DNA of 19,905 bases, taken from NCBI GenBank assembly GCA_045635565.1, contig JAZTVX010000026.1, positions 1 through 19,905 on the forward strand. The letters are read 5' to 3'. The stretch is from RGIG4140 sp045635565. GTDB taxonomy: Bacteria; Pseudomonadota; Alphaproteobacteria; CAAHEQ01; UBA3637. Made by a program: the position numbers and the translations under genes. Below are positions 7,119 through 15,391 of the stretch, one piece after another (position 1 is the first letter of the stretch; the number at the start of each line of letters is the position of its first letter). The notes under the pieces were generated by a model. The model did not search any database and was not told the origin of the DNA. It saw only the letters and a program-made list of their open reading frames with translations.

Positions 7119-9199
7119 AAAAATTGAAACAAGCACTCAACCAACTTGTTTCAGATATATCGGTAGAAGAACATTTATCCATGGTACCGTTTGTTGCTTT
7201 TATATTCGGGATTGTGGTCTATTTCGGATTACCGTTTGAACCAAATCTACCGATAATAATTGGCTGTTGTATTGTTTTGGCGGGATGTTGTTTCATTCCG
7301 TGTCATCGGCTCATTAAAATCTTCCTAATTTACACGCCGTTGCTATTGTTTTTAGGTCTTTTAAACACCACTATTCATACTTCTTTCATCAAAACACGTT
7401 TTTTACCTCATGCCATTCGAAATGTTGAAGTAACCGGATTCGTACAACAAGTAGAAACTAAAATCAACAAAACAGTAATTGATATCATACCGTCTCGTAT
7501 TTGCACACTTAACCAAAAAACACAGACGTGTGACGCGGTATTTGCAACAAATGAACTCCCCCGAATGATACGGTTAAATACTTATCAAAATAATCCGGTT
7601 ATTCAAAAAGGAGATATTATATCCGGTCATGTCAAAAAATTAACACAGCCTTCTCCGCCTGTCACACCATTTGGTTATTATCAGGCTCGTGCCTTATGGT
7701 TTGAGGGAATCGGGGCTGTCGGTAGTATATCTGATATTCGAACAACACCATCACAAACAAATGTAACACCTTTCGAATCATTTCGTCATACCATTCATGA
7801 TGCTTTACAAACACACTTATCCGAAGAAAATGCCGGCATTGCCGAAGCCTTGATATTGGGAAATACAAACCATGTACCGACAACAACTCTGTTATTGTAT
7901 AGAACATTGGGATTAACACATATTTTATCCGTATCGGGGTTTCATATTGGATTGATTGCTTTTTTGATTTATACATTTATACGGGGATTTTTCAGTTTAC
8001 TGCCCGAATTTGTGTCATTTATTCTGATAAAACGTTTAGCATTGATAACCGCTATATGTGGTAGTGCATTTTACGTAATTTTGGCCGGTGCACAAGCCCC
8101 AGCCATTCGGTCATTTATCATGATTACGCTGTTATTCTTGGGTATGTTTTTTGATAAACGGGTTATTTCTCTGAGAAATGTTTTTATTGCCTGTGTTTTA
8201 ATGTTGTGTTGGAAACCTTATTTGATTTTATCCGTCAGTTTTCAATTGTCTTTTACGGCTGTTGCTTGTCTGACAGGAATTTGTTGTCATTATCAAAAAC
8301 ATCTAAATCGAGTTGGTATGAAACCATTGATAAAACTCAAAAACGGATTTTTAATGATGATTTTATTGAATATATGTATCACAATTGCAACAGCACCGAT
8401 TGTGGCTTATTCGTTTCATCAGATTCAAACGTATGCTATTATCGGTAATATGATGTTGAGTTTTATTTTTGCCTTTTTAATCATGCCGATATTATTTATT
8501 TGCGTTTTATTGATTCACTGGCCGATTGTAACTGAAATATGGCATATCGCAGATGCGTTGTTAACAAGTGTTACGATTATTGGCATGCCGATTGCCGAAT
8601 GGCCTCATGCTATACTGACAATTCCTTATTTTCATATATACGGTTTGGTTTGCTGGATTTTTGGATTGATTGGTTTTATTTTATTTCAATCAAAAATTCG
8701 TTGGCTGTTTATCGGAGTGATGAGTTTATTAGCCGTATCGTTTTTTCATATTGAAAAACCGTATGCTGTTATCGGTGGTGGTGGTTCTTACATCGGTGTA
8801 TTCATACAAAACCAATATCATGTAACGGAAAGTTATTTTTACCCCCAATGGCATACATCATTTTTATTGTATCAGAGGCAAACTCCCGACAAAACAATAT
8901 CCGTTCCTATACGTGAAAAATACGTCCAAATAGGTCCGTTACGGTATGCTTGGGATGGCAACACATGCCAAAAAGCCTCATTAAACCTCTATCGCAACGG
9001 CATGGAAAACTGCCCTCATTTAGTTACGATTGAAAATATGATGGATTGGCATACACTGATTTTTTATCCATCCGTTACGAAAAACAGTGAAACACACCTG
9101 CGTGTTCATGTTTCGGCTTTGACGGATAATAACAGACCTTGGCGTTTAAATGTTCCACCATTAAACTTATTACACAAGCAGTTAAACATTGAACAGTAG
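7106..9199 (+). CDS. comEC: ComEC/Rec2-family DNA uptake channel
   Basis: 697 residues, polytopic. In order: three N-terminal membrane helices (about 26-95), a periplasmic OB-like region (about 105-215) containing PFGYYQARALWFEGIGAVG, and the competence domain (about 230-540) with the family signature LGLTHILSVSGFHIGLIAF and many further helices. A soluble C-terminal tail of about 130 residues follows. ComEC moves single-stranded DNA across the inner membrane during transformation. The C-terminal metallo-beta-lactamase domain of Bacillus-type ComEC is not visible: there is no HxHxDH motif. No ComEA or pilus machinery is in the window. The start codon is 12 bases from AAGGAG and inside a six-codon upstream ORF. 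Confidence 0.92.
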   Translation: MAYLKKLKQALNQLVSDISVEEHLSMVPFVAFIFGIVVYFGLPFEPNLPIIIGCCIVLAGCCFIPCHRLIKIFLIYTPLLLFLGLLNTTIHTSFIKTRFLPHAIRNVEVTGFVQQVETKINKTVIDIIPSRICTLNQKTQTCDAVFATNELPRMIRLNTYQNNPVIQKGDIISGHVKKLTQPSPPVTPFGYYQARALWFEGIGAVGSISDIRTTPSQTNVTPFESFRHTIHDALQTHLSEENAGIAEALILGNTNHVPTTTLLLYRTLGLTHILSVSGFHIGLIAFLIYTFIRGFFSLLPEFVSFILIKRLALITAICGSAFYVILAGAQAPAIRSFIMITLLFLGMFFDKRVISLRNVFIACVLMLCWKPYLILSVSFQLSFTAVACLTGICCHYQKHLNRVGMKPLIKLKNGFLMMILLNICITIATAPIVAYSFHQIQTYAIIGNMMLSFIFAFLIMPILFICVLLIHWPIVTEIWHIADALLTSVTIIGMPIAEWPHAILTIPYFHIYGLVCWIFGLIGFILFQSKIRWLFIGVMSLLAVSFFHIEKPYAVIGGGGSYIGVFIQNQYHVTESYFYPQWHTSFLLYQRQTPDKTISVPIREKYVQIGPLRYAWDGNTCQKASLNLYRNGMENCPHLVTIENMMDWHTLIFYPSVTKNSETHLRVHVSALTDNNRPWRLNVPPLNLLHKQLNIEQ

Positions 9200-9207
9200 A
9201 ATTTTAC

Positions 9208-9236
9208 TTGATTTTCATAAAAAGACAGATTAAAAT
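9208..9236 (+). promoter_or_regulatory. Sigma-70 promoter of the lipoprotein-hisS pair
   Basis: TTGATT (9208-9213), 17 bases, TAAAAT (9231-9236). The -10 box ends six bases before the ATG at 9243, so the predicted transcript starts at or next to the start codon. Confidence 0.65.
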
Positions 9237-9242
9237 AGAGCC

Positions 9243-9557
9243 ATGAAAAAAACAGTAATTGTTCTGTCCATGGTTGGGGTCACGGCCTGCTCATCTTTGA
9301 ATGTTTCATTCAAGAAGGAAGCACGCATGCCAACACAACAAAATCATACCGTTATCGGAAAAAGTTGTGGTGAAATACGTCAAATGTGGGGAACACCATT
9401 ACGCATACGACATGAAAGCCCTAACCAATTATGGACATACCGAGAAGATGAATGTACTCATTTAATTTATTTTGATGACAGTCAACAGGTTTGTTTTGCC
9501 GAAAAACGGGGCAACTGTCCTCAACCAAAAAACGTAACAGTTAAGGAGATGAAATGA
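9243..9557 (+). CDS. Small lipoprotein, BamE/SmpA-like domain
   Basis: 104 residues. Signal peptide with lipobox V13-T-A-C16. The domain after it runs GKSCGEIRQMWGTPLRIR, then QLWTYREDECTHLIYFD, a pattern seen in BamE/SmpA-like folds (G.s..ev...wG.P, W.Y....C...iyF). Five cysteines are present including the lipidated one; the last four may form disulfides in the periplasm. It overlaps hisS by ATGA, so translation is coupled. No clear Shine-Dalgarno precedes its ATG. The fold assignment rests on pattern memory; the lipoprotein call is firm. Confidence 0.82.
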   Translation: MKKTVIVLSMVGVTACSSLNVSFKKEARMPTQQNHTVIGKSCGEIRQMWGTPLRIRHESPNQLWTYREDECTHLIYFDDSQQVCFAEKRGNCPQPKNVTVKEMK

Positions 9558-10909
9558 AAAAAATAACACCTCGTATTTTATCCGGCTTTATGGAATTATT
9601 ACCGGAAGACCAATTGATTTTTGATCGTATGAAACAAATGATTGCCGATATCTATGAATCCTTTGGTTTTGTTGCACTGGATACACCTGTTTTGGAACTA
9701 TCCGAAATTTTATTAGCAAAAGCCGGTGGTGAAACGGAAAAACAAATCTATCGTTTTACCAAAGGAGATACGGATATGTGTATGCGTTTTGATTTAACCG
9801 TTCCGTTATCCAGATATGTTGCACAACATCAAAATGAATTATCATTCCCGTTCCGTCGTTATCAAATCAGTAAGTCTTATCGGGGAGAACGTCCTCAACG
9901 AGGACGGTTTCGTGAATTTTACCAAGCAGACATTGATATTGTCGGGAGTGAAAATTTATCCGTTTTGTATGATGCAGAAATCCCCAGCATCATTTATAAA
10001 GTTTTGACAAAGTTGGGATTAAAACGGTTTCATATTCGCATGAATAACCGCAAGTTGTTACAAGGATTTTATGAACACATCGGTTTGAGTGAACAATCGG
10101 CTGATATTTTACGTATCATTGACAAAATGGATAAAATCGGTGAAGATAATGTTCGCTTGTGTTTATTTGATTTAGGATTGAAGGCCAATTTAATCGATCA
10201 AGTTTTAAATTTTGCCCGTATTCAGGGAACAATCGAATCCGTCTTAAAACAATTAACGGATTTAAATATTGAAAATCACATTTATCAAACAGGATTACAG
10301 GAATTAAAAACCGTTACCGAAGCATTAAATGACATGGGCGTTCCCGAAACAAATTTCATGATTGATTTAAGAATTACCCGTGGTTTGGATTATTACACAG
10401 GAACGGTTTATGAAACATTTGCCGATGATTTCCCGTCTTGGGGTTCAATTTGTTCCGGTGGTCGCTATGATAATTTAGCCGGATATTATACAGACAGAAA
10501 ACTACCCGGTGTGGGCATGAGTATCGGCTTAACCCGTTTCTTTGATGTATTGAAAGCACAAGGCTTATTAAATGTGACATCTAAAACATCGGCTTGCGTT
10601 TTAGTCATTCCGATGACATCTGATGAAGCAGGAACGGCTTTGCGTATCGGGAATGCGTTACGCCAAGAAGGTATTAAAACGGAAGTTTACAGTGCTCAAA
10701 CGAAATTTAAAAACAAAATGGTTTATGCCAATAAAATCGGTATTCCTTATGTCGTAATTGTCGGTGAAACGGAAAAGGCAAACGATACGGCAGTTTTGAA
10801 AAACATGCGAAACGGAGAACAACAAACACTTGCACAGGATAAGTTGGCGCCATCGATTCGGTTGTTACAAAAACTGGAACCGATACTACCGGTTATTAAG
10901 GATTGTTAA
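9554..10909 (+). CDS. hisS: Histidyl-tRNA synthetase
   Basis: 451 residues, class II synthetase charging tRNA-His. Motif 2 spans about 101-131 (RRYQISKSYRGERPQRGRFR), the histidine-binding loop RGLDYYTG is at 276-283, CSGGRYDNL at 300-308 and motif 3 GVGMSIGLTR at 319-328. The C-terminal anticodon-binding domain (about 345-440) has NKMVYANKIGIPYVVIVG. The form MRFDLTVPLSRY with FREFYQADIDIVG resembles the eukaryote/Bacteroidetes-like HisRS subgroup rather than the E. coli one. Translationally coupled to the upstream lipoprotein gene by ATGA. Its end overlaps the convergent Nudix gene by 14 bases. Confidence 0.96.
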   Translation: MKKITPRILSGFMELLPEDQLIFDRMKQMIADIYESFGFVALDTPVLELSEILLAKAGGETEKQIYRFTKGDTDMCMRFDLTVPLSRYVAQHQNELSFPFRRYQISKSYRGERPQRGRFREFYQADIDIVGSENLSVLYDAEIPSIIYKVLTKLGLKRFHIRMNNRKLLQGFYEHIGLSEQSADILRIIDKMDKIGEDNVRLCLFDLGLKANLIDQVLNFARIQGTIESVLKQLTDLNIENHIYQTGLQELKTVTEALNDMGVPETNFMIDLRITRGLDYYTGTVYETFADDFPSWGSICSGGRYDNLAGYYTDRKLPGVGMSIGLTRFFDVLKAQGLLNVTSKTSACVLVIPMTSDEAGTALRIGNALRQEGIKTEVYSAQTKFKNKMVYANKIGIPYVVIVGETEKANDTAVLKNMRNGEQQTLAQDKLAPSIRLLQKLEPILPVIKDC

Positions 10910-11867
10910 TACGATCAACCTCTGTTTGAATGTGTCGGACAAAATGTTGACATGTCGTTTTGTGTATCGACAGATGCGTTGCATTTTGTCCGGAAAGCAA
11001 TAAATGACAAACATCATTCATCGGCACGCGGATTTTACGGCAAATGCCTTCAAAAGACGGAACCTGTTTTAATAAATCAACCAATTGTTGCCGTTGATAT
11101 TCTTCCTGCAAACAAAAAGATGCTAAAAACCAAGCACTCAACCACTCATGAGAGTAGTGATATCCTTGTGTCGTCAACGGGGCAATTTGAAATAATGCCT
11201 CATTCAAAGGCATTTTAACTAATCCAAACAATTCTCCGTTTGGTTGCCTTGTTTTCTTTAAATCTGAGTGCATTAAAGTATCCGCCAATGATGAACTTAT
11301 CGGCATAACATAACATTGTGGTTCAACAATCCGTGCCGGTGTACCAGGTTCCCATCGATGAACAAGATAATCATCATCCAGACAAACAAGAGGGGTTTTT
11401 ATCATCTTATCCCATTCAAATGCAATATCATAAAAACCAATATCAGACAATTCTTCACGCATTTCCCTTCGAACATTATTCAGGGAAATAATGTGCTTAT
11501 CCTGCGTCAAAACAGGTTGCCCATTTTGCATGATGACATTATCCCAAACCCCTACCATTGTTTCTCGTTCCGACAAACTCATCCCGATAAATAGATTTTC
11601 ATCAAGACATTCCGATAACCCGCCAAAAGCACCAAACCCGTCAAATACACCGTTTTCGGTACGGCGTTGAATTAAAAAAACATCAACGGTTGACAATCGT
11701 TTTAATATATCCGTATCATCGGAAGATTGACCGTAAAACAACGTAACATTAGACCCGATACTCATTAAAAAATCGCAGGCATTTGTTTGTTCTAAAAACA
11801 AGCGACGTTCATTCCCCTTAGGGATATGCGACAAAACCTCTACAACCTGTTTTTTCGTTGTCAACAT
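10896..11867 (-). CDS. Large Nudix-like protein at the end of the NAD operon
   Basis: 323 residues. A Nudix-like core is seen: a strand VDVFLIQRR, then GAFGGLSE (79-86), and much later RREMREELSDIG (133-144). The canonical box is G-x5-E-x7-REuxEExGu. Here the G...E part and the RE..EE part are separated by about 47 residues instead of seven, so the box is split by an insert. RE and EE are kept, which leaves metal-dependent pyrophosphohydrolase activity possible. The helical C-terminal part (about 230-323) matches nothing I know. A TTG six bases upstream is in frame, but ATG at 11867 has AAGGA six bases before it. It lies 26 bases after nadE, so probably acts on an NAD-related nucleotide. Substrate unknown. 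Confidence 0.8.
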   Translation of the reverse strand: MLTTKKQVVEVLSHIPKGNERRLFLEQTNACDFLMSIGSNVTLFYGQSSDDTDILKRLSTVDVFLIQRRTENGVFDGFGAFGGLSECLDENLFIGMSLSERETMVGVWDNVIMQNGQPVLTQDKHIISLNNVRREMREELSDIGFYDIAFEWDKMIKTPLVCLDDDYLVHRWEPGTPARIVEPQCYVMPISSSLADTLMHSDLKKTRQPNGELFGLVKMPLNEALFQIAPLTTQGYHYSHEWLSAWFLASFCLQEEYQRQQLVDLLKQVPSFEGICRKIRVPMNDVCHLLLSGQNATHLSIHKTTCQHFVRHIQTEVDRINNP

Positions 11868-11893
11868 AATCAATCCTTCCGTTTCAATAATAT

Positions 11894-12664
11894 TTAAAAT
11901 AACACTCGAATGACATGGGGAGCCTGCAATCGTTTAAAAGCCATTTTATGATATTGACATTTAACAGCATAAACCTGTTCTTGTTGTTTATCTGGGACAA
12001 TCATATCACGTTCAATATAATTTTTCAAGATATCATCTAGTACTTCATAAGGAGGCAGAGAATCCGTATCTTTTTGTTCCGGGGCTAATTCAGCCGTCGG
12101 TGGTCGCTTAATAATATCTGTCGGAACATAAAAACGACCTTCCAGATTGTAATATTCAGCCAATCGATACACATCTGTTTTATAAACATCACCAAGTGGC
12201 AATATCCCACCACACATATCACCATACAACGTACAATAGCCCATCGATAATTCAGATTTATTCCCACATGCCAACAACAACCACCGATATTCATTCGAAT
12301 AAGCCATGGCAATCATTCCTCGGGCACGTGCCTGTACATTCTGTTCAACAACCGAATTTTTAGGAATAAACGGTAATATTTTCATCAAACCATCAACAAC
12401 GGGTTGTATATCCAGCACTTGATGATGAACACCATTTTGCATGGCTGCTTCCTGGGCAAGTGTCACACTTTCAACAGAAGTATATTTAGTCGCCATCATC
12501 AACGTATGTACATGTTGAGAACCTAACGCCTCACAAGCCAACGCTAAAACAATAGCCGAATCCAAACCACCTGACAACCCTAAAACAACATCTGTAAAAT
12601 CATTTTGCTGACAATAACATTTTAAACCATCAACCAGTTTTTGTTTTAATAAATCAATCTTCAT
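11894..12664 (-). CDS. nadE: NAD synthetase (ammonia-dependent type)
   Basis: 256 residues. ATP-pyrophosphatase loop GLSGGLDS (29-36), then CGNKSELSMGYCTLYGD and RPPTAELAPEQKDTDSLPPY, all hallmarks of NadE. It converts nicotinate adenine dinucleotide to NAD using ATP and an amino donor. No N-terminal nitrilase (glutaminase) domain is present, so it is the short NH3-dependent form. Its start lies inside the end of pncB (11-base overlap), and AAGGAAAGGAAAAA precedes the ATG. Last step of the salvage route encoded by this operon. Confidence 0.95.
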   Translation of the reverse strand: MKIDLLKQKLVDGLKCYCQQNDFTDVVLGLSGGLDSAIVLALACEALGSQHVHTLMMATKYTSVESVTLAQEAAMQNGVHHQVLDIQPVVDGLMKILPFIPKNSVVEQNVQARARGMIAMAYSNEYRWLLLACGNKSELSMGYCTLYGDMCGGILPLGDVYKTDVYRLAEYYNLEGRFYVPTDIIKRPPTAELAPEQKDTDSLPPYEVLDDILKNYIERDMIVPDKQQEQVYAVKCQYHKMAFKRLQAPHVIRVLF

Positions 12665-14117
12665 ATTGTTTTTCCTTTCCTTGAAGGGCTTGTATTCTCA
12701 AATCATACCGTTTGATGTACAGTGAATTTTCCAAACCGGCAACATAAACATGTGCCGATACCAATCGCTTATGTGTTTCGTCCAACCGATTTAAACTGGC
12801 TTGTGCATAGCTTCGGATTTCGTTTAAATCCCGTTTCATTTCAATTTCATTAACAAGACCGTTTCGCATAACGGGTATCATCGGACGATAAGCCCTTTTC
12901 CCTCGAATGAAACGACGTCCTTTTTCACTGCGAATATCAATAGACGTCAACGGTTCTGCCAATGAATCCCCATTCACAAAAGAATGATTATCCGTACAAA
13001 TCACATCACCGGCATAGTTGCCTTTTGCATCTAATAAACGAACAACATCCGTTGCTCCGGGGATTGTCGTTTTAATCGATAATTCAGATACTTTAATAAC
13101 GTCACGATGTCCCGTTCGTTTTAATTTATAAACACCACCCAGTGCCGGTTGGTCAAAAGATGTTACCAACATCGTACCGACGCCAAATACGTCTATCGGT
13201 GCATTTTGTTCTAAAATCAAACTTTGAATCGTATATTCATCCAAATCGTTTGATGCCGTGATTTGAGTATCCTGACAACCGTTTTCATCTAATATTTGAC
13301 GCACCCGTTTTGCCAGGTAAGCCAAATCACCCGAATCCAATCGAACACTTTTCAACGGTATGCCCGTTTCTTTTGAAGCAAGTACTGCCTGTTTTGCCCC
13401 TTCAATCGTATCATATGTATCAATTAAAACACTGGCTTTTTCGGGAAATGAACGAATGTAGTTTTTAAAGGCTTCCTTTTCCGTTTCTTCACGCATGATA
13501 AAACAATGTGCCATTGTACCTCCGATAGGTATATGGTAATACTGTCCGGCAGCAACATTTGATGTCACGTCAATCCCCCCAATATAGGCAGCTCGAGTTG
13601 GTGCAAACCCCTGCATATCCTGTGACCGACGCAACCCCAACTCTAAAACGGTTCTTTTTTTTCCGTCTGATGAAGCCGCTTGAACAATCCGACTGGCTTT
13701 GGTTGCAAACAAACTTTGAGAATTGATAATATTCAAAATAGCCGCTTCAACCATAACGGCTTGCCAAGCCGGACCGGTTACCCGTACAATCGGTTCATTC
13801 GGAAAAACAATTTCGCCTTCACGAAAAGCATCAATATTTAATTCCAACCGAGCCGTAGATAACATCTCTAAAAAAGATTCTTTAAAACCCTGTTGCCGTA
13901 AAAATTCAATATCTTCTGGTTCAAAATGCCAATTATTTAACCATTCCAACACTTCGCCCAATCCAGCCGTCAACAGATAACTACCGTTGAAAGGCGTTTT
14001 TCTGATAAACATTTCATACGTTTCCGTGCGATTGTGTGTATCATTATCAAACATCGCCTGAGCCATAGTTAAGTGATATAAATCACAAAACAAAGGTGTT
14101 CCTTTTTTTCTTTCCAT
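12654..14117 (-). CDS. pncB: Nicotinate phosphoribosyltransferase
   Basis: 487 residues, usual length for the long NAPRTase form. Visible signatures are LFCDLYHLTMAQAMF near the N-terminus, LGLRRSQDMQGFAPTRAAY, GGTMAHCFIM, SVRLDSGDLAYLAKRVR and TSFDQPALGGVYKLKRTG. It joins nicotinate with PRPP to give nicotinate mononucleotide, with ATP hydrolysis as driver. It is separated from nadM by one base and overlaps nadE by 11, so it is part of a tightly coupled operon. AAGGAAAGGAAATG precedes the start. Confidence 0.96.
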   Translation of the reverse strand: MERKKGTPLFCDLYHLTMAQAMFDNDTHNRTETYEMFIRKTPFNGSYLLTAGLGEVLEWLNNWHFEPEDIEFLRQQGFKESFLEMLSTARLELNIDAFREGEIVFPNEPIVRVTGPAWQAVMVEAAILNIINSQSLFATKASRIVQAASSDGKKRTVLELGLRRSQDMQGFAPTRAAYIGGIDVTSNVAAGQYYHIPIGGTMAHCFIMREETEKEAFKNYIRSFPEKASVLIDTYDTIEGAKQAVLASKETGIPLKSVRLDSGDLAYLAKRVRQILDENGCQDTQITASNDLDEYTIQSLILEQNAPIDVFGVGTMLVTSFDQPALGGVYKLKRTGHRDVIKVSELSIKTTIPGATDVVRLLDAKGNYAGDVICTDNHSFVNGDSLAEPLTSIDIRSEKGRRFIRGKRAYRPMIPVMRNGLVNEIEMKRDLNEIRSYAQASLNRLDETHKRLVSAHVYVAGLENSLYIKRYDLRIQALQGKEKQYED

Positions 14118-14118
14118 A

Positions 14119-14598
14119 TTACATTTCCTTTCCTTCTATCAGTGTGTAAACTTGTGGAGAAACATCTTGTTGCCAAGAATTATCTCCGGTTTTTATTTTT
14201 TGACGAATTTGCGTACCCGAAATCGGTAACTCCCGTCTGTCAAATGATTTAACCAGATACCCTTTCTCCCGAAACAATTGTCCGTCCTGTTCTTGCCCAC
14301 AATAGTAATAATCTGCCCGATACGGTAATTGTTGCGTTACGTAGTCTACCCACTTGGGACGATTATGAATATCTTTCAATCCACCAACAAATAATCTTTC
14401 ATCTTTTATAGCATCCACATAAACGGATTGCACCATGGCCAATCTGTCATCATATGAGTACGGATTATTATCATTCAAAACGTCCATTGACCCAATCATC
14501 AAAATGACTTTTTCGTTTTCAGCCAACATCGTATCTATGATTTTTTGATGACCTTTATGTAACGGTTGTAATCTCATAATCGCCAAACCAACTGTCAT
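14119..14598 (-). CDS. nadM: Nicotinate/nicotinamide mononucleotide adenylyltransferase, NadM type
   Basis: 159 residues, a small nucleotidyltransferase. HKGH (14-17) is the ATP-binding HxGH motif and ISGTQIR (126-132) the ISxTxxR motif. The archaeal-type NadM fold has this length and arrangement. It transfers AMP to the mononucleotide, giving NaAD or NAD. Position between pncA and pncB makes it the functional replacement for NadD here. It lies one base from pncA; GAGGGGG is the ribosome site. Whether it prefers NaMN or NMN cannot be read from the sequence. Confidence 0.9.
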   Translation of the reverse strand: MTVGLAIMRLQPLHKGHQKIIDTMLAENEKVILMIGSMDVLNDNNPYSYDDRLAMVQSVYVDAIKDERLFVGGLKDIHNRPKWVDYVTQQLPYRADYYYCGQEQDGQLFREKGYLVKSFDRRELPISGTQIRQKIKTGDNSWQQDVSPQVYTLIEGKEM

Positions 14599-14599
14599 G

Positions 14600-15211
14600 T
14601 TACCCCCTCTGGTGAATACGGTCCAAAAATTGACGAGACGTCATGACTTTTAAATGACCACGCTGAATAGCCGTTCCGAACGGCTCTTCCCGAACAACCT
14701 CATATGTTTGCTTGTAAATGCCTCGTGTTAAATCATCTAAAACCGTGATAATCGCTCCACGTTCAAGCCAACCTTGCAAAGCCGCTTTGTTACAAATATC
14801 CGATGCAACACCCAGCAAAACAACTTCTTTGGCCGTATCAACCATATACGCTTTGACACTGTCAATGCTTGCTGCCCACATGTCATAGGTGTTCTTACGT
14901 AAAAATTGAACATCATCAATTTTAGATGTAATTAAATCCGATGGAACGGCTAATTGCCAACCATATGTACCTTCGACACAATGCAAAGGAAAACATTTCC
15001 CTTCTTCCGTTTGACTATATGTTTTTTCATCATGTGTATCAAACGTAACCGTTGCATGTGCAAAATAACCAGTCGGTAGTTGCTTAAAAAAATCTTTCAC
15101 GCGTTGAATTAACGCCTTATCTCCTTTCCCGTTATCAAAAGTCAAGGCCCCGTTTGGAGAAACAAAATCATGTTGAAAATCAACAACCGTTAAATGACAT
15201 TTATTTTTCAT
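14600..15211 (-). CDS. pncA: Nicotinamidase
   Basis: 203 residues, isochorismatase-like fold. Catalytic triad D11 (VVDFQHDF), K106 (FLRKNTYDMW) and C140 (GVASDICNKAAL). Metal ligands are probably D58 and H60 (TFDTH) and H77 (FPLHC). It deamidates nicotinamide to nicotinate, feeding pncB. First gene of the NAD salvage operon, with a strong AAAAAGGAGG five to six bases before the start and a clear promoter. Nothing is missing or truncated. Confidence 0.95.
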   Translation of the reverse strand: MKNKCHLTVVDFQHDFVSPNGALTFDNGKGDKALIQRVKDFFKQLPTGYFAHATVTFDTHDEKTYSQTEEGKCFPLHCVEGTYGWQLAVPSDLITSKIDDVQFLRKNTYDMWAASIDSVKAYMVDTAKEVVLLGVASDICNKAALQGWLERGAIITVLDDLTRGIYKQTYEVVREEPFGTAIQRGHLKVMTSRQFLDRIHQRG

Positions 15212-15247
15212 AAGACCTCCTTTTTAATCTTTTATTAAAATCTATCT

Positions 15248-15270
15248 GTTATTAACAATTTATTATTAAC
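15248..15270. promoter_or_regulatory. Putative NrtR operator: tandem GTTATTAAC / ATTATTAAC
   Basis: Two near-identical 9-mers, GTTATTAAC (15248-15256) and ATTATTAAC (15262-15270), lie 14 bases apart. They cover the -10 box and predicted start of the pncA operon. The first is itself a palindrome (GTTA-T-TAAC). A related GTTATTATC (15344-15352) overlaps the nrtR -10 box. NrtR repressors are known to bind AT-rich palindromes in NAD gene promoters. Assignment to this NrtR is inference. Confidence 0.5.
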
Positions 15271-15291
15271 ACCGCATTCAAAACTTGTCAA
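15263..15291 (-). promoter_or_regulatory. Sigma-70 promoter of the pncA-nadM-pncB-nadE operon
   Basis: On the minus strand TTGACA (15291-15286), 17 bases, TAATAA (15268-15263). Consensus -35 with the GCTTGACAAG context also found at rpmJ. The leader to pncA is about 45 bases and no riboswitch-like structure is apparent in it. Confidence 0.75.
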
Positions 15292-15322
15292 GCACTTTTT
15301 TCATTTTTTTTCAAAAGATGGA

Positions 15323-15351
15323 TTGCTTTTGAAAAAACAACATGTTATTAT
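15323..15351 (+). promoter_or_regulatory. Sigma-70 promoter of nrtR
   Basis: TTGCTT (15323-15328), 17 bases, TATTAT (15346-15351). The -10 box lies inside GTTATTATC, which resembles the two 9-mers at the divergent operon promoter. This would suit autorepression. Confidence 0.6.
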
Positions 15352-15391
15352 CTGAATGATTTTAACTGAATAATCATATCAAAGGCATTTC

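Noticed and set aside
10870..10900. AACCG/CGGTT hairpin as a hisS terminator
   Set aside because: Only five pairs, inside the coding sequence, and no T run follows.
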